Shown here: positions 26,836 through 37,639 of the stretch, in pieces
How positions within the stretch are numbered: position 1 is the stretch's first letter
Layout: the number at the start of each line of letters is the position of its first letter
Assembly: GCA_947259045.1 (NCBI GenBank)
Contig: CAMYKZ010000004.1
Location: 62,001 to 126,000, forward strand
Reading direction: 5' to 3'
Length of the DNA: 64,000 nt
From: an uncultured Afifella sp.
GTDB lineage: Bacteria > Pseudomonadota > Alphaproteobacteria > Rhizobiales > Afifellaceae
The notes under the pieces: generated by a model
Told to the model about the DNA's origin: nothing
Seen by the model: only the letters and a program-made list of their open reading frames with translations
Databases searched by the model: none
Program-made: the position numbers and the translations under genes

Positions 26836-26969
26836 TCAGTGGATGGAAGCGAGCCACGAAAGGCGGGAAGAACCGGAAGCGGAAATACGGCGCTCAAACA
26901 GCGCGCGCGTCCTGCACCGCAGTTTCGGAAAGTCTTTCATCCGAGCCGATATTGCGCTAAATCGCCGGG

Positions 26970-28889
26970 ATGAATAACACCGAAAATATCAGCGCCGATA
27001 TCAGCGCCGACGTCATTGTCGTCGGTGGCGGCCACGCGGGCACGGAAGCCGCTGCCGCCGCCGCGCGCTTTGGCGCGCGCACGATCCTGGTGACGCACAA
27101 GTTTTCCACCATCGGCGAAATGTCCTGCAATCCGGCGATCGGCGGCCTCGGCAAGGGCCATCTGGTGCGCGAGATCGATGCGCTCGACGGGCTGATGGCG
27201 CGGGTGATCGACCGGGCCGGCATCCAGTTCCGGGTGCTCAACCGGCGCAAGGGACCGGCGGTGCGCGGTCCGCGGGCGCAGGCCGACCGGGCGCTCTACC
27301 GCGCCGCCATGCAGGCGGAAATCCGGGCGACCGAAAACCTCCAAGTGGTGGAAGGCGAGGCGGCGTCCTTCGTCTTCGAGCGCGGCCGGGTGAGCGGTAT
27401 CCGGCTTGCCGATGGCCGCTGCCTGAGCGCGCCGGCGACCGTGCTGACCACCGGAACCTTTCTGCGCGGGCTGATCCATATCGGCGACATCACCACGCCG
27501 GCCGGGCGGGCGGGCGAGGCGCCGTCGCTCGGCCTGTCGGATGCGCTTGAACAGGCCGGCATCCGTCTGGCCCGGCTGAAGACCGGAACGCCGCCAAGGC
27601 TTGACGGGCGCACCATCGACTGGGCCGTGCTGGAGCGCCAGGCCGGCGACAATCCGCCTGAGCCGTTCTCGGCGCTGACCAGCGCGATCACCACACAGCA
27701 GATCGACTGTCATATCACCCGCACGACGGCGGAAACGCACCGGATCGTTGCCGACAATATCGGCCGCTCGGCGATGTATTCCGGCAAGATCGAAAGCACC
27801 GGGCCGCGTTATTGTCCCTCGCTTGAGGACAAGGTCGTCCGTTTTGCCGACCGCGAAAGCCACCAGATTTTTCTCGAGCCGGAAGGGCTCGACGATCCGA
27901 CGATCTATCCGAACGGTATCTCGACGTCTCTGCCGGAGGACGTGCAGGCGGCATTCGTCCATTCCATTCCGGGCCTTGAGCGCTGCACCATCCTGCGGCC
28001 GGGTTATGCCATCGAATATGACCATGTCGATCCGCGCGATCTGCACCCGTCGCTGGAATGCGCCAAATTGCCAGGGCTTTATCTGGCCGGCCAGATCAAC
28101 GGCACGACAGGATACGAAGAGGCCGGCGCACAGGGACTGATGGCCGGACTCAATGCGGCCCGGGCCGCCGGCGGCTCAGATCCGCTGATGATCAGCCGGG
28201 CGGATGCCTATCTGGGTGTGATGATCGACGATCTTGTGACCCGCGGTGTCAGCGAGCCCTATCGCATGTTTACCTCGCGGGCGGAGTACCGGCTGTCGCT
28301 CAGGGCCGACAATGCCGATCAGCGGCTGACGCCGATCGGGCTCGCTGCCGGCTGTGTCGGCAGTGGCCGACAGAAAGCGTTCAAGCAGCGGCGCGACCAG
28401 CTTGATGCGGCGCGCGATCTTCTCGGCAATTTGAGTGTGACGCCCGACGAGGCGATCGCCAAAGGCCTGCCGGTCAACCGCGACGGCCAGCGGCGGACCG
28501 CATTCCAGCTGCTCGCCTATCCCGATTTCGACATGGCCGCGCTTGCCAATGTCTGGCCGGAGCTTGCCGCGCTGCAGCCGGCGATTGCCGATCAGGTGTC
28601 AATCGACGCGCAATATGCAGTCTATCTGAAGCGCCAGCACCGCGACGTCGAAGCGCTGCGCCGGGACGAGGCTCTCAGCCTGCCGGACGATCTGGATTAT
28701 GGTTCGATCCCCGGCCTGTCGAACGAACTGCGCCAGAAGCTGGAGACGGTGCGGCCGGCAACGCTTGCCCAGGCCGGGCGGATTGAAGGCATCACGCCGG
28801 CGGCGCTGACGCTGCTTCTGGCGCATGTCCGGCGCAGGGCCGGTGTTCAAGTTGGAGCGGCGAGAGATGCGACAAGAGGTGCGGCCTGA
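26970..28889 (+). CDS. mnmG: tRNA uridine-5-carboxymethylaminomethyl modification enzyme MnmG
   Basis: Encodes 639 residues. The FAD-binding motif [21 protein letters not shown] is near the N-terminus, followed by [53 protein letters not shown] and [17 protein letters not shown], all standard. It partners MnmE in wobble uridine modification. A 12-bp in-frame duplication (26985-27008) doubles Ile-Ser-Ala-Asp near the N-terminus. The 3' end overlaps the rsmG start by 23 bases. Confidence 0.98.
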   Translation: MNNTENISADISADVIVVGGGHAGTEAAAAAARFGARTILVTHKFSTIGEMSCNPAIGGLGKGHLVREIDALDGLMARVIDRAGIQFRVLNRRKGPAVRGPRAQADRALYRAAMQAEIRATENLQVVEGEAASFVFERGRVSGIRLADGRCLSAPATVLTTGTFLRGLIHIGDITTPAGRAGEAPSLGLSDALEQAGIRLARLKTGTPPRLDGRTIDWAVLERQAGDNPPEPFSALTSAITTQQIDCHITRTTAETHRIVADNIGRSAMYSGKIESTGPRYCPSLEDKVVRFADRESHQIFLEPEGLDDPTIYPNGISTSLPEDVQAAFVHSIPGLERCTILRPGYAIEYDHVDPRDLHPSLECAKLPGLYLAGQINGTTGYEEAGAQGLMAGLNAARAAGGSDPLMISRADAYLGVMIDDLVTRGVSEPYRMFTSRAEYRLSLRADNADQRLTPIGLAAGCVGSGRQKAFKQRRDQLDAARDLLGNLSVTPDEAIAKGLPVNRDGQRRTAFQLLAYPDFDMAALANVWPELAALQPAIADQVSIDAQYAVYLKRQHRDVEALRRDEALSLPDDLDYGSIPGLSNELRQKLETVRPATLAQAGRIEGITPAALTLLLAHVRRRAGVQVGAARDATRGAA

Positions 28890-29529
28890 GGTGCGCGAGG
28901 AAAGTTCCGCCTGCCTCGACCGGTTTGATTTTGTCACGCCGCAGGCCGTTTCCCGGTTGGATGCCTATGTGGCGTTGCTGAGGAAATGGCAGGGCACCCA
29001 TAATCTGGTTTCCGCAGCGACCCTCGATCAGGTCTGGTCGCGGCACATTCTCGACAGCGCACAATTGCTGTCGGCGGCACCTGAAGCGCGGCGCTGGATC
29101 GATCTGGGCAGCGGCGCCGGGTTTCCCGGTATGGTGATTGCCATCCTGCTTGCGGAGAAACAGCCGCATGCCCATGTGATCCTGGTGGAGTCGAATGCCA
29201 AAAAATGCGCTTTCCTGCGTGCTGTGGCGCGGGAGACGAAAGCACCTGTTGATGTTGTTGCCGAACGCATCGAAAGTTTCGCGCTTAGGGCCCATGATGC
29301 GATAGATGTCATTAGCGCGCGGGCGCTGGCGCCGTTTGCCGAACTGTGCCGGTTGGCAGAGCCGCTGATGAGGAAAGAATCGATGATGTTGCTGCTAAAA
29401 GGACAAGATTTTGTGTATGAAGAGCAGCTGGCATCTAAATATTGGGGTTACGATCTGGTAATAGAGGATAGTGTCAGCGATCCGGGTGGCCGAATCGTTA
29501 CTGTCCGGAATCTGAAGAGGAAAAGCTGA
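28867..29529 (+). CDS. rsmG: 16S rRNA (guanine-527-N7)-methyltransferase RsmG
   Basis: Encodes 220 residues from the ATG at 28867 ([12 protein letters not shown]); an upstream start at 28825 is possible but lies deeper inside mnmG. The SAM-binding motif is [17 protein letters not shown], with [19 protein letters not shown] and [13 protein letters not shown]. It methylates G527 of 16S rRNA, a change tied to streptomycin sensitivity. It is overlapped by mnmG and followed after one base by parA, the standard mnmG-rsmG-parA-parB block. Confidence 0.97.
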   Translation: MRQEVRPEVREESSACLDRFDFVTPQAVSRLDAYVALLRKWQGTHNLVSAATLDQVWSRHILDSAQLLSAAPEARRWIDLGSGAGFPGMVIAILLAEKQPHAHVILVESNAKKCAFLRAVARETKAPVDVVAERIESFALRAHDAIDVISARALAPFAELCRLAEPLMRKESMMLLLKGQDFVYEEQLASKYWGYDLVIEDSVSDPGGRIVTVRNLKRKS

Positions 29530-29530
29530 T

Positions 29531-30351
<821 letters not shown>

Positions 30352-30355
<4 letters not shown>

Positions 30356-31281
30356 CAAAAGCAGGTCACCTGCAAACGAAAGCGCACTCCATGGCAACTG
30401 AACCGAGAAAACGTCTTGGCCGCGGGCTCGACGCCCTGCTGGGCGATTATGCCCCCAAACCGGCCCCGGTGGCCGTGGCATCGAATGACGGTTCCGGCAA
30501 TGATCACGCCGACCGCAAGGTCGTTCCGCTGGGGTTTATCCACCCTAATCCCCGTAATCCACGGACGACTTTTGCACAGGACGATCTCGACGATCTGGCG
30601 ATCTCCATCCAGGCCCACGGCATGGTCCAGCCGATCGTCGTGCGCCCGGTTCCCGGCAAGCAGGACTATTATGAAATCATCGCCGGCGAACGGCGCTGGC
30701 GGGCGGCGCAGAAGGCCGGCCTGCACGATGTGCCGGTCACCCTGCTCGATGTTTCCGATAACGAAGCGCTGGAGCTTGCGATCGTGGAAAACGTTCAGCG
30801 CTCCGATCTTAATCCGGTCGAGGAGGCGCTCGGTTACAATGCGCTGATTGAGGAGTTCAGTTACAGCCAGGCGGATCTGGGCGCGCGCATCGGCAAGAGC
30901 CGGGTGCACGTCACCAATACGCTGCGGCTGCTGAAGCTGCCGCGCGACGTCATCGACTATGTCCGCGCCGGGGCGCTGAGCGCCGGCCACGCCCGGGCGC
31001 TGATCAATGTGGCGGAGGCAAGCGCGCTGGCGGCGCGGGTGATCGAACGCGGCCTGTCGGTGCGCGAAACGGAAAAACTGACCCGGGCGCCGAAACCGCC
31101 GGCGGCGGCGAGAGCCGCGCCGGAAAAGGGCGCCGACACCCGTGCGCTGGAGCAGGAACTGGAAGCCCGGCTCGGCCTGAAGCTGGATATCCGTCACAAG
31201 CTGGATGGCAAAGGCGAAGTGCGGATCGCATACCAGTCACTGGAGCAGTTGGAAGCGGTTTGCCGCAAACTGCGCGGCTGA
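30352..31281 (+). CDS. parB: Chromosome partitioning protein ParB
   Basis: Encodes 309 residues from the ATGA overlap with parA; a second ATG at 30391 gives the classical N-terminus MATEPRKRLGRGLDALLG and may be the real start. The CTPase/ParB domain contains IAGERRWRAAQKAG, the arginine patch, followed by IVENVQRSDLNPVEEALGY; the parS-binding helix-turn-helix is in YSQADLGARIGKSRVHVTNTLRLL; the C-terminal dimer domain is rich in basic and leucine residues. ParB binds the three nearby parS sites and spreads. Confidence 0.98.
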
Positions 31282-31460
31282 CCCGCCCGCCGAACATCTT
31301 ATCCCATATCTTCAACAGACAAGGATGAGGGTGGAGGGAAACGTCTACGGTCTCCGCACTTCAGGCTAAGCACAGTCTGCATCATGAAATATCCGGTTTC
31401 TGAAGCGGTTCGGCTTTCGACGCGTTCGTTGTTTTGCGCGCCGCATACCGGCGATGAGGT

Positions 31461-32147
31461 TTAATTTGAATTGCCGGCCGGATCACGCGGGATTGCCGGG
31501 TTCGGTGTCTGCGGCGAATTGTGCCTGCTGCGCACCAGCATCCAGAACTGGATACAGGCGGCGGTAAAGACTAGCGGGATCATTAGTTCCACCAGTTCCT
31601 CCACGGAGCGGAACGACAGCCTCACCGTATCGTCCACGCTCACACCGAGACCGCGCATCTTGCGCGGAATGCCGTCGATCGACTTGGAGAAGCCGATGAA
31701 GATCAGACCGCACAGAACCGACAGGGTATAATCGCGCCGTGCCTTCAGCGCCGCCAGAAATCCCGGACCGGCGCACACCACCAGATGAACGGCAACAGCC
31801 GCAATGGCCACAAGGAATAAAATGCTCAGGCCCTTTTCCATGAGCGGCGCGTCAGTCTTCAGATAATAATCCATCTTCAGCAGGCTGTCCTGCGTGAACG
31901 CCTTGTGCAGGTCGAGCTCGCGCGCCGCCAGCAGCCCAATCAGGAAGGCAAGCTCCGACCGCCGCAGCCAGGCGACACCGGGGAGCGCCAGCACGATCAC
32001 CGCGGTAATTGCATAGCCGACCACGGTCAGATTTTCGATAACCCCGCCTTCGGCAAAGGCATCGGTTCCGCCTGCAAGATATACCAGCAGCCCGAAGACG
32101 GACGTGGGCACGATGACGAATAGAATGAAATATTTCGATTGAATCAT
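31461..32147 (-). CDS. Uncharacterised integral membrane protein
   Basis: Encodes 228 residues that I cannot place in a named family. Five or six hydrophobic segments are visible: YFILFVIVPTSVFGLLVYLA, LTVVGYAITAVIVLALPGVAWL, SELAFLIGLLAA, GLSILFLVAIAAVAVHLVVCAG, TLSVLCGLIFIGF and LVELMIPLVFTAACIQFWML. Charged residues between the segments (AARELDLHKAF, FSKSIDGIPRKMRG) may be functional. The C-terminal 30 residues are polar and Pro/Asn-rich. It lies in a segment that separates parB from holA, which are neighbours in many relatives, and next to a transposon remnant, so it may have arrived by insertion. Confidence 0.75.
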   Translation of the reverse strand: MIQSKYFILFVIVPTSVFGLLVYLAGGTDAFAEGGVIENLTVVGYAITAVIVLALPGVAWLRRSELAFLIGLLAARELDLHKAFTQDSLLKMDYYLKTDAPLMEKGLSILFLVAIAAVAVHLVVCAGPGFLAALKARRDYTLSVLCGLIFIGFSKSIDGIPRKMRGLGVSVDDTVRLSFRSVEELVELMIPLVFTAACIQFWMLVRSRHNSPQTPNPAIPRDPAGNSN

Positions 32148-32200
32148 GGCAGTCTCGTCAGTCGATTTTCATTTCAGCATATACCAATCCGTCTTTTGAC

Positions 32201-32650
32201 GTGAGCGTTCGATGATGCCCAGCTGGACTGACGGACCAATTGCCGATTACGCTCAGACTTGAGCGTAACTGCACGGCAATAGCTCGTCCAGTTTGCTGAT
32301 CTTGTGATCGGCTGTGCGGGCCAGCGTATCGGTGAACCAGGCCTGCGGATCAACGCCATTGAGCCTGGCGGTTTCGATCAGCGTATAGACGATTGCCGCC
32401 GATGGCCACACAAACCGACCCAGCTCCAAGCGCTTGGAAAATAGACACGCGCCCTGGCCATCCCACCAGATCACCTTGATCAGGTCGCCGCGCCGGCCCC
32501 GGAACACAAACAGATGACCCGAGCACGGATCCTGATGAAGAACAGTCTGCGCCAGAGCCGGGAGACTGACGAAGCCTGTGCGCGCATATCGGTAACGCCG
32601 CCAGCCAACCAGATCTTTGGTGATGGCTGTTGGCAAGCGTGACTCTTACC
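32201..32650 (-). mobile_element. IS66 family element remnant
   Basis: Decayed insertion sequence between the membrane protein gene and holA. The left border, gtgagcgttcg, resembles the GTAAGCG-type terminal repeat of IS66 elements, and the right border near 32650 reads gtaagagtcacgc on the minus strand. The only coding trace is a fused tnpB-tnpC relic. An intact IS66 is about 2.5 kb, so roughly 2 kb has been deleted inside. No clear 8-bp target duplication was found. Borders are approximate. Confidence 0.7.
32253..32636 (-). pseudogene. IS66 TnpB-TnpC deletion fusion
   Basis: An open frame of 127 residues. Residues about 21-77 are TnpB (IS66 Orf2): DPCSGHLFVFRGRRGDLIKV, IWWDGQGACLFSKRLELGRFVWP. 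From about residue 82 the sequence is the C-terminal tail of the IS66 transposase TnpC: YTLIETARLNGVDPQAWFTD and DELLP. The TnpB end and nearly all of TnpC are missing, so an in-frame internal deletion joined them. The first 20 residues do not resemble TnpB, consistent with a further frameshift. It cannot encode an active transposase. Confidence 0.88.
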
Positions 32651-32696
32651 GGGAAAACCAGAATATCACAATACACATTTTCTGTGACTAATGACT

Positions 32697-33743
32697 TCAA
32701 CGCCGGGATCTGCCTTGTTTCCGCGCTTCCAGCGCAATCTTGTGCAGCGCGTCGGAGACCAGCTCGAATTCCAGCTGCGGCGTCTTGCGCGATGCCGCGA
32801 TGGCGTCTGCGGTCCAGGACCGCGCCTGCCGCAGATCGTCTGCCGCCCAGCGGTTCAGCGCCTCCGTCACCATCGCCCGGCGCTTGAAAAACACCGGCGG
32901 CCTGGCCGCCTCCACCGCCTGCCGGGCGCCGCTGCCGGTATCGACCCGTTCGCGCAGCGACTGCATCATCATCAGATGACGCAGCATCTGGGTGGCCAGA
33001 CCGCTGGCGGACTGGCCCTCATTGCGCAGGCGCACAAGATCATTGTCCATGGCGGCGGAACGGCCGGCAAGCGCGGCATCGATAATCCGGTCTGACCGCA
33101 AAGCGAGGTTCTCGCCAACCGCCTCCGCGACATGGGTCAGCGTCACCGGGCTGTCGCTGCCGGCGTAGAGAATGAGCTTCTCGATTTCATTGCGCGTCGC
33201 CAGCCGGTCGGCGCCCAGCGACGCGGTCAGAGTTTCAAGCGCGTCCTCGTCGATGGCGAGACCCGCCTCGCGGATCATGTCGCGAACCATCTGGCCGACA
33301 TCCCGGTCTTCAAGCTCGTAACAGATGATGGAGGCGGCATCGGCAGAAGCTTCAAAGGCCTTGCGCAACGGACTGGTCGGGCGCAGTTCGGCCGCCGCAA
33401 CGATGATCCAGGCGCCCTGCGGCGGCGTCTCCAGCATCGGCGCCAGCGCCGGCATGACATTGTGGCGTCCGTCGGAAACCCGCAGCGACAGGATCGGTTC
33501 GCCGCCGAACATGGAAACGGAAAGCGCTTCATCGGAAATCCGTCCGGGGTCGGCGGCGACTTCGTCGGATTGGAACCGGATCAGATTGCCGCCGCCGGGA
33601 TCGCGCGCCTGGGCCAGTTTTTCAAGCGTCCGCACCCGTTCCGTGACGCCGCCGGCATCGGCGCCGTGAACCAGGAACAGCCTGGTATTTTCCGGCGGAT
33701 TTGCCAGGAAGCGGTCAGTGGCCTGGGGTTTGATCGCAACCAT
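32697..33743 (-). CDS. holA: DNA polymerase III delta subunit
   Basis: Encodes 348 residues. The N-terminal RecA-like fold (RLFLVHGADAGGVTERVRTLEKLA), the MFGGEPILSLRVSDG segment, WIIVAAAELRPTSPLRKAFE and the C-terminal helical domain (LNRWAADDLRQARSWTADAIAASRKTP) fit HolA of alphaproteobacteria. It opens the beta clamp within the clamp loader. The gene is last in leuS-lptE-holA; its stop lies only about 45 bases from the IS66 remnant, but the C-terminus appears complete. Confidence 0.95.
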   Translation of the reverse strand: MVAIKPQATDRFLANPPENTRLFLVHGADAGGVTERVRTLEKLAQARDPGGGNLIRFQSDEVAADPGRISDEALSVSMFGGEPILSLRVSDGRHNVMPALAPMLETPPQGAWIIVAAAELRPTSPLRKAFEASADAASIICYELEDRDVGQMVRDMIREAGLAIDEDALETLTASLGADRLATRNEIEKLILYAGSDSPVTLTHVAEAVGENLALRSDRIIDAALAGRSAAMDNDLVRLRNEGQSASGLATQMLRHLMMMQSLRERVDTGSGARQAVEAARPPVFFKRRAMVTEALNRWAADDLRQARSWTADAIAASRKTPQLEFELVSDALHKIALEARKQGRSRR

Positions 33744-33789
33744 TTTGCGTCACAGCGTCCAATGGCAGATGCGGCGGGTGCGCAACCGG

Positions 33790-34365
33790 CTAGCGGGCGG
33801 CAAAATAACTCGCCAGCCGGATTTCCACCAGCCGCGCAAGTTCGTTACCGATTCGGTCCTCGCCGTCGCGCCTGGCGCGCACATTGGCAAAATTCTGTGA
33901 CGAGCGGTCATAGGAGGCAATGGCGCTGACCCGGTCGGTCACCAGAACTTCACCAGTGTCGGCGTCCTCCAGCAGGTAGGATAGCTGGCCGCGGACCTGA
34001 TAGGCCGTCGGCGTTCCGGTCACCCGCTCCAGCGCGATTCTCTGTTCCTGCACGGCCATTCGGTAGGTCAGGCGGTAATTCACTTCCGCAGGGCCGCCGC
34101 CGCCCTGTAGATTGAACACAAGCGCGTTGCGGAACACCTGCTCCTGCCGGTCGCGCGGATCGGCAATGTCGATTTCGCGCAGCGACTGGCGGGTCGATGG
34201 CGTGCCGTCGGCGCTGATGCTGCCGGTTGAAGCGTCCGCATAGAGCGGCCGTACCTGGCAGCCGGACAGCGCCAGAACCGAGCCGAGAAGAGCCAGCACC
34301 AGAAAAGCCGGTGCCAGAAAAACCGGTGCCAGAAAAACCGGAGTTCGCCTGTATTTGTTCGCCAT
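33790..34365 (-). CDS. lptE: LPS assembly lipoprotein LptE
   Basis: Encodes 191 residues from the ATG at 34365, just after the leuS stop. The signal peptide ends in a lipobox, LALSGC, near residue 35, followed by QVRPLYAD, the usual start of mature LptE. The rest is a compact domain (EQVFRNALVFNL, NYRLTYRMAVQEQRIALERV, ASYDRSSQNFANVRARRDGE). LptE plugs the LptD barrel in the outer membrane and guides LPS export. The signal peptide is stretched by a 15-bp tandem repeat that encodes FLAPV/FLAPA units. Confidence 0.93.
   Translation of the reverse strand: MANKYRRTPVFLAPVFLAPAFLVLALLGSVLALSGCQVRPLYADASTGSISADGTPSTRQSLREIDIADPRDRQEQVFRNALVFNLQGGGGPAEVNYRLTYRMAVQEQRIALERVTGTPTAYQVRGQLSYLLEDADTGEVLVTDRVSAIASYDRSSQNFANVRARRDGEDRIGNELARLVEIRLASYFAAR
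34301..34341 (-). repeat. 15-bp tandem repeat in the lptE signal peptide
   Basis: Nearly three copies of a 15-base unit (agaaaaaccggtgcc on the plus strand) at 34301-34315, 34316-34330 and 34331-34341. On the coding strand they encode Phe-Leu-Ala-Pro-Val/Ala repeats in the hydrophobic core of the signal peptide. Confidence 0.9.
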
Positions 34366-34366
34366 A

Positions 34367-36982
34367 TCAACCGACCACATTTACGATTCGTCCGGGCACC
34401 ACGATAATCTTTTTCGGCGACCGGCCTTCAAGGAATTTCTGCACCGCTTCAAGTTTGAGCGCCGCCTGTTCAATCGTATCACTGGCAGCGTCACTTGCAA
34501 CGGTCAATTCCGCCCGCTTTTTGCCATTGACCTGAACCGGCAGAACGATCGTGTCCTGTTTCAGCAAAGCCGGATCGACCTCCGGCCAGGCCGTTTCCGC
34601 AACAAGACCCTCGCGGCCGAGTTCCTTCCAGCATTCCTCCGCCAGGTGCGGCATCACCGGCGCAAACATCACAATGAACATGTCCACCGCCGACGATAGC
34701 GCCGCAACAAGCGAGGGGTCATCCGATGCCTTCTCCGGCGTGACATTGGCGATCTGCGGCAACAAAGCGTGCAGCCGGGCGATCGCCACATTGAATCGCA
34801 GCCCTTCAAGATCCTCAGAGACGGCATGCAAGGCCTTGTGCGCTTCGCGCAGCAGGTCCGTCGCATCATCGCTCATCGACTGCGGTTCATCGGAAGCGCC
34901 GGCCAGAATCGGCGCGGCGGCGCTGACCGTGCGCCAGATGCGCTGGACGAAGCGGTGCGCGCCGTCGACACCGGCATTCGACCATTCCACATCGCGTTCG
35001 GGCGGCGAATCCGACAGCATGAACCAGCGCGCCGTATCGGCGCCGTAAGCACCGGTAATATCTTCCGGGCCGACGGTATTGCGTTTCGACTTGGACATTT
35101 TTTCAAGGCTGCCGATGCCCACTTCCTCACCGCTTGCCGCATCGAACGCCTTGCGGTCATCGTCATGGCCTTCAATGCGCACATCCGCCGGCGTCAGCCA
35201 TTCGCCGTCCGGCCGGCGGTAGGTTTCGTGCACCACCATGCCCTGCGTGAACAAGCCGGCAAACGGTTCGTCCAGATCCAGATGGCCCGTCTTCTTCATC
35301 GCGCGGGTAAAAAACCGCGAATAGAGCAGATGCAGAATCGCATGCTCGATGCCGCCGATATACTGATCAACCGGCAGCCAGCCATTGGCGGCTTCCCTGT
35401 CGGTCGGCGTGCCGGCATCGGGCGCGGTAAAGCGGGCGAAATACCACGACGAATCGACAAACGTGTCCATCGTGTCGGTTTCCCGCCGCGCCGCCTTGCC
35501 GCATGTCGGGCAATCGACGTTTTTCCAGGTCGGGTGGTGGTCGAGCGGATTGCCCGGCTTCTCGAAGGCAATGTCTTCCGGCAGCCGCACCGGAAGATCG
35601 TCGGCCGGCACTGGCACGACGCCGCAGGCCTCGCAATGCACCACCGGGATCGGGCAGCCCCAGTAGCGCTGCCGGGAGATGCCCCAGTCGCGCAGCCGGA
35701 AATTGACCTCGCGCCGGCCCTGGGGCGCGCCGTCGACCGTCACCGCCTCAAGCCGCGCCGCAACCGCTTCCTTGGCCTCGGTTATCGACAGGCCATTGAG
35801 GAAACCGGAATTGATGATCTTGCCGTCGTCGAGAAAGGCTTCCGTCAGAACCGAAAAGGTCGCCGCATCTCCGTCGTTGGGCATCACCACCGGGATCACC
35901 GGCAAGCCGTATTTGTTGGCGAAATCGAGATCGCGCTGGTCGTGGCCGGGGCAGGCGAAGATCGCCCCGGTGCCGTAATCCATCAGCACGAAATTGGCGA
36001 CATAGACCGGCAGCAAATGGCCGTCGATAAACGGATGGCGCATCTTCAGGCCGGTATCGAAGCCGCGTTTCTCCGCCGTCTCGATCGCTTCCGCCGTCGT
36101 GCCGATGCGCCGGCATTCATCGATAAAGCCTGCAAGCTCGGGATTGTCCCTGGCCAGCTCGCCGGATATCGGGTGATCCGGCGACAGCGCCATGAACGAG
36201 GCGCCGAACAGGGTATCGGGCCGGGTGGTGAAGATCTCCAATGTCTTGTCGCCCGAGGGCGGCGGGGTCTCGAATTCGAACCGCACGCTCAGCCCCTCGG
36301 AGCGGCCGATCCAGTTGCGCTGCATGGTGCGCACCCGTTCCGGCCAGCGATCCAGATCGTCGATCGCGTCCAGCAGGTCCTGGTTGTAATCGGTGATGTT
36401 AAAGAACCACTGGGTCAGCTCCCGCTGTTGCACTTCCGCGCCGGAGCGCCAGCCCTTGCCGTCGATCACCTGCTCGTTGGCCAGCACCGTCTGGTCGACC
36501 GGATCCCAATTGACCTTGGCGGTCTTGCGCGACACCAGCCCGGCATCAAGAAAATCAATGAACAATTTCTGCTGGTGGGCATAATATTCCGGATCGCAGG
36601 TGGCGAATTCGCGCGACCAGTCGATGGAAAAGCCCATCAGTTTCAATTGCGCCTTCATGGTGGCGATATTGTCGTAGGTCCATTGCTGGGGATGCACCTT
36701 GTTCTGCATCGCGGCATTTTCCGCCGGCATGCCGAAGGCGTCCCAGCCCATCGGATGCAGCACGTTGAAACCCTTCGCCCGCTTGTAGCGGGCAACGACA
36801 TCGCCCATCGTGTAATTGCGCGTATGGCCGATATGGATGCGGCCGGACGGATAAGGGAACATCTCCAGCACATAATATTTCGGCCGCGGATCGTCATTGT
36901 CGCAGCGGTAGAGATCGCGGCTCTCCCAGAGCTGCTGCCAATGCTGCTCAACGGTGCGGGGATTGTATCGTTCTAAAACCAT
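34367..36982 (-). CDS. leuS: Leucyl-tRNA synthetase
   Basis: Encodes 871 residues, normal bacterial length. Class I signature HIGHTRNY (in [12 protein letters not shown]) near residue 50, the zinc-type cysteines (CEACGVVPV and CPTCGKAA), the CP1 editing domain ([18 protein letters not shown]) and the KMSKS loop ([11 protein letters not shown]) are all intact. It charges tRNA-Leu. First gene of the leuS-lptE-holA operon, reading toward parB. The plus-strand frame of 735 codons opposite it is a shadow. Confidence 0.99.
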   Translation of the reverse strand: MVLERYNPRTVEQHWQQLWESRDLYRCDNDDPRPKYYVLEMFPYPSGRIHIGHTRNYTMGDVVARYKRAKGFNVLHPMGWDAFGMPAENAAMQNKVHPQQWTYDNIATMKAQLKLMGFSIDWSREFATCDPEYYAHQQKLFIDFLDAGLVSRKTAKVNWDPVDQTVLANEQVIDGKGWRSGAEVQQRELTQWFFNITDYNQDLLDAIDDLDRWPERVRTMQRNWIGRSEGLSVRFEFETPPPSGDKTLEIFTTRPDTLFGASFMALSPDHPISGELARDNPELAGFIDECRRIGTTAEAIETAEKRGFDTGLKMRHPFIDGHLLPVYVANFVLMDYGTGAIFACPGHDQRDLDFANKYGLPVIPVVMPNDGDAATFSVLTEAFLDDGKIINSGFLNGLSITEAKEAVAARLEAVTVDGAPQGRREVNFRLRDWGISRQRYWGCPIPVVHCEACGVVPVPADDLPVRLPEDIAFEKPGNPLDHHPTWKNVDCPTCGKAARRETDTMDTFVDSSWYFARFTAPDAGTPTDREAANGWLPVDQYIGGIEHAILHLLYSRFFTRAMKKTGHLDLDEPFAGLFTQGMVVHETYRRPDGEWLTPADVRIEGHDDDRKAFDAASGEEVGIGSLEKMSKSKRNTVGPEDITGAYGADTARWFMLSDSPPERDVEWSNAGVDGAHRFVQRIWRTVSAAAPILAGASDEPQSMSDDATDLLREAHKALHAVSEDLEGLRFNVAIARLHALLPQIANVTPEKASDDPSLVAALSSAVDMFIVMFAPVMPHLAEECWKELGREGLVAETAWPEVDPALLKQDTIVLPVQVNGKKRAELTVASDAASDTIEQAALKLEAVQKFLEGRSPKKIIVVPGRIVNVVG

Positions 36983-37170
36983 TTTCGGTCCGGTCTTCCT
37001 GCGGTCACATATTTTTCAGGCCGCGAGAGCTTCAGCAGAATTGGCCTGCCGGGTCAACCGATTGGGGGCGGGGACGCCAGGCGATGAACCTATCGCAGAC
37101 AATTCAGCTCTTTGTGGTTCCCGTGTATCCTGAGCTTGTCGAAGGGGCCGCATCATCGAAGATGCTGCGG

Positions 37171-37188
37171 CGCGCACGGGATGACTGG
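37171..37188 (+). repeat. Left inverted repeat flanking the GIY-YIG gene
   Basis: cgcgcacgggatgactgg, the exact reverse complement of 37539-37556. It is the end of a palindromic block: gccgca / tgcggc arms around 37148-37171, preceded by cctgagcttgtcgaagg (37129-37145), a motif widely repeated in bacterial genomes. The leuS promoter region is on its left. Confidence 0.88.
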
Positions 37189-37230
37189 AAACTTGTTGCC
37201 GTCTCGTGATTGGAGATTCAATATTCATCG

Positions 37231-37530
37231 ATGAACGGCAAGTCCGGTTACGCCTACATACCGGCTTCGAAGCCGCACGGGACGCTTTATGTCGGCGTCA
37301 CCAGCGATCTTGCCGGACGAATCTGGGAACACAAGGAAGGCATATTACCGGGGTTCACCAGACAATATGATGTCAAGATGCTGGTCTGGTATTCGCAGTT
37401 TGACGATATCGAATATGCCATCGATGAAGAGAAGCGCATCAAGAAATGGCGACGCGCCTGGAAGATCCAACTCATCGAGAAAGATAACCCGGACTGGCTC
37501 GATCTCTATGAAGAGGCTTGCCTGTTGTAA
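37231..37530 (+). CDS. Single-domain GIY-YIG nuclease
   Basis: Encodes 99 residues from the ATG at 37231. GYAYIPASKPHGTLYVGVTSDLAGRIWEHK carries both tyrosine motifs and the catalytic arginine of the GIY-YIG fold; then FTRQYDVKMLVWYSQFDDIEYAIDEEKRIKKWRRAWKIQLI, typical of the YhbQ/UPF0213-like group common in alphaproteobacteria. The usual first motif is GYVYI-like; here it is GYAYI. The gene is alone between perfect 18-bp inverted repeats and interrupts the space between leuS and yggS. A role in moving or maintaining the flanking palindromes is only a guess. Confidence 0.9.
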   Translation: MNGKSGYAYIPASKPHGTLYVGVTSDLAGRIWEHKEGILPGFTRQYDVKMLVWYSQFDDIEYAIDEEKRIKKWRRAWKIQLIEKDNPDWLDLYEEACLL

Positions 37531-37538
37531 TCGTTTTG

Positions 37539-37556
37539 CCAGTCATCCCGTGCGCG
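37539..37556 (+). repeat. Right inverted repeat flanking the GIY-YIG gene
   Basis: ccagtcatcccgtgcgcg, perfect 18-base partner of 37171-37188, starting 9 bases after the nuclease stop. It continues into a palindrome with gcaacac / gtgttgc arms (37560-37576) and cacggg near 37585, so the block folds back on itself like a REP element. Confidence 0.88.
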
Positions 37557-37639
37557 TGTGCAACACGCAGTGTTGCGCCGCAGACACGGGACCCATAGTC
37601 TGCGACGGGATTTCAGAAAACGACGCCATACGAGAGAAT

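Noticed and set aside
32201-32650. Considered an intact IS66 element or a programmed frameshift
   Set aside because: tnpA and most of tnpC are missing; only a deletion remnant is present.
34769-36976. 735-codon open frame opposite leuS on the plus strand
   Set aside because: It mirrors leuS codon structure, has no family motifs, and leuS is certain. It is a high-GC shadow.
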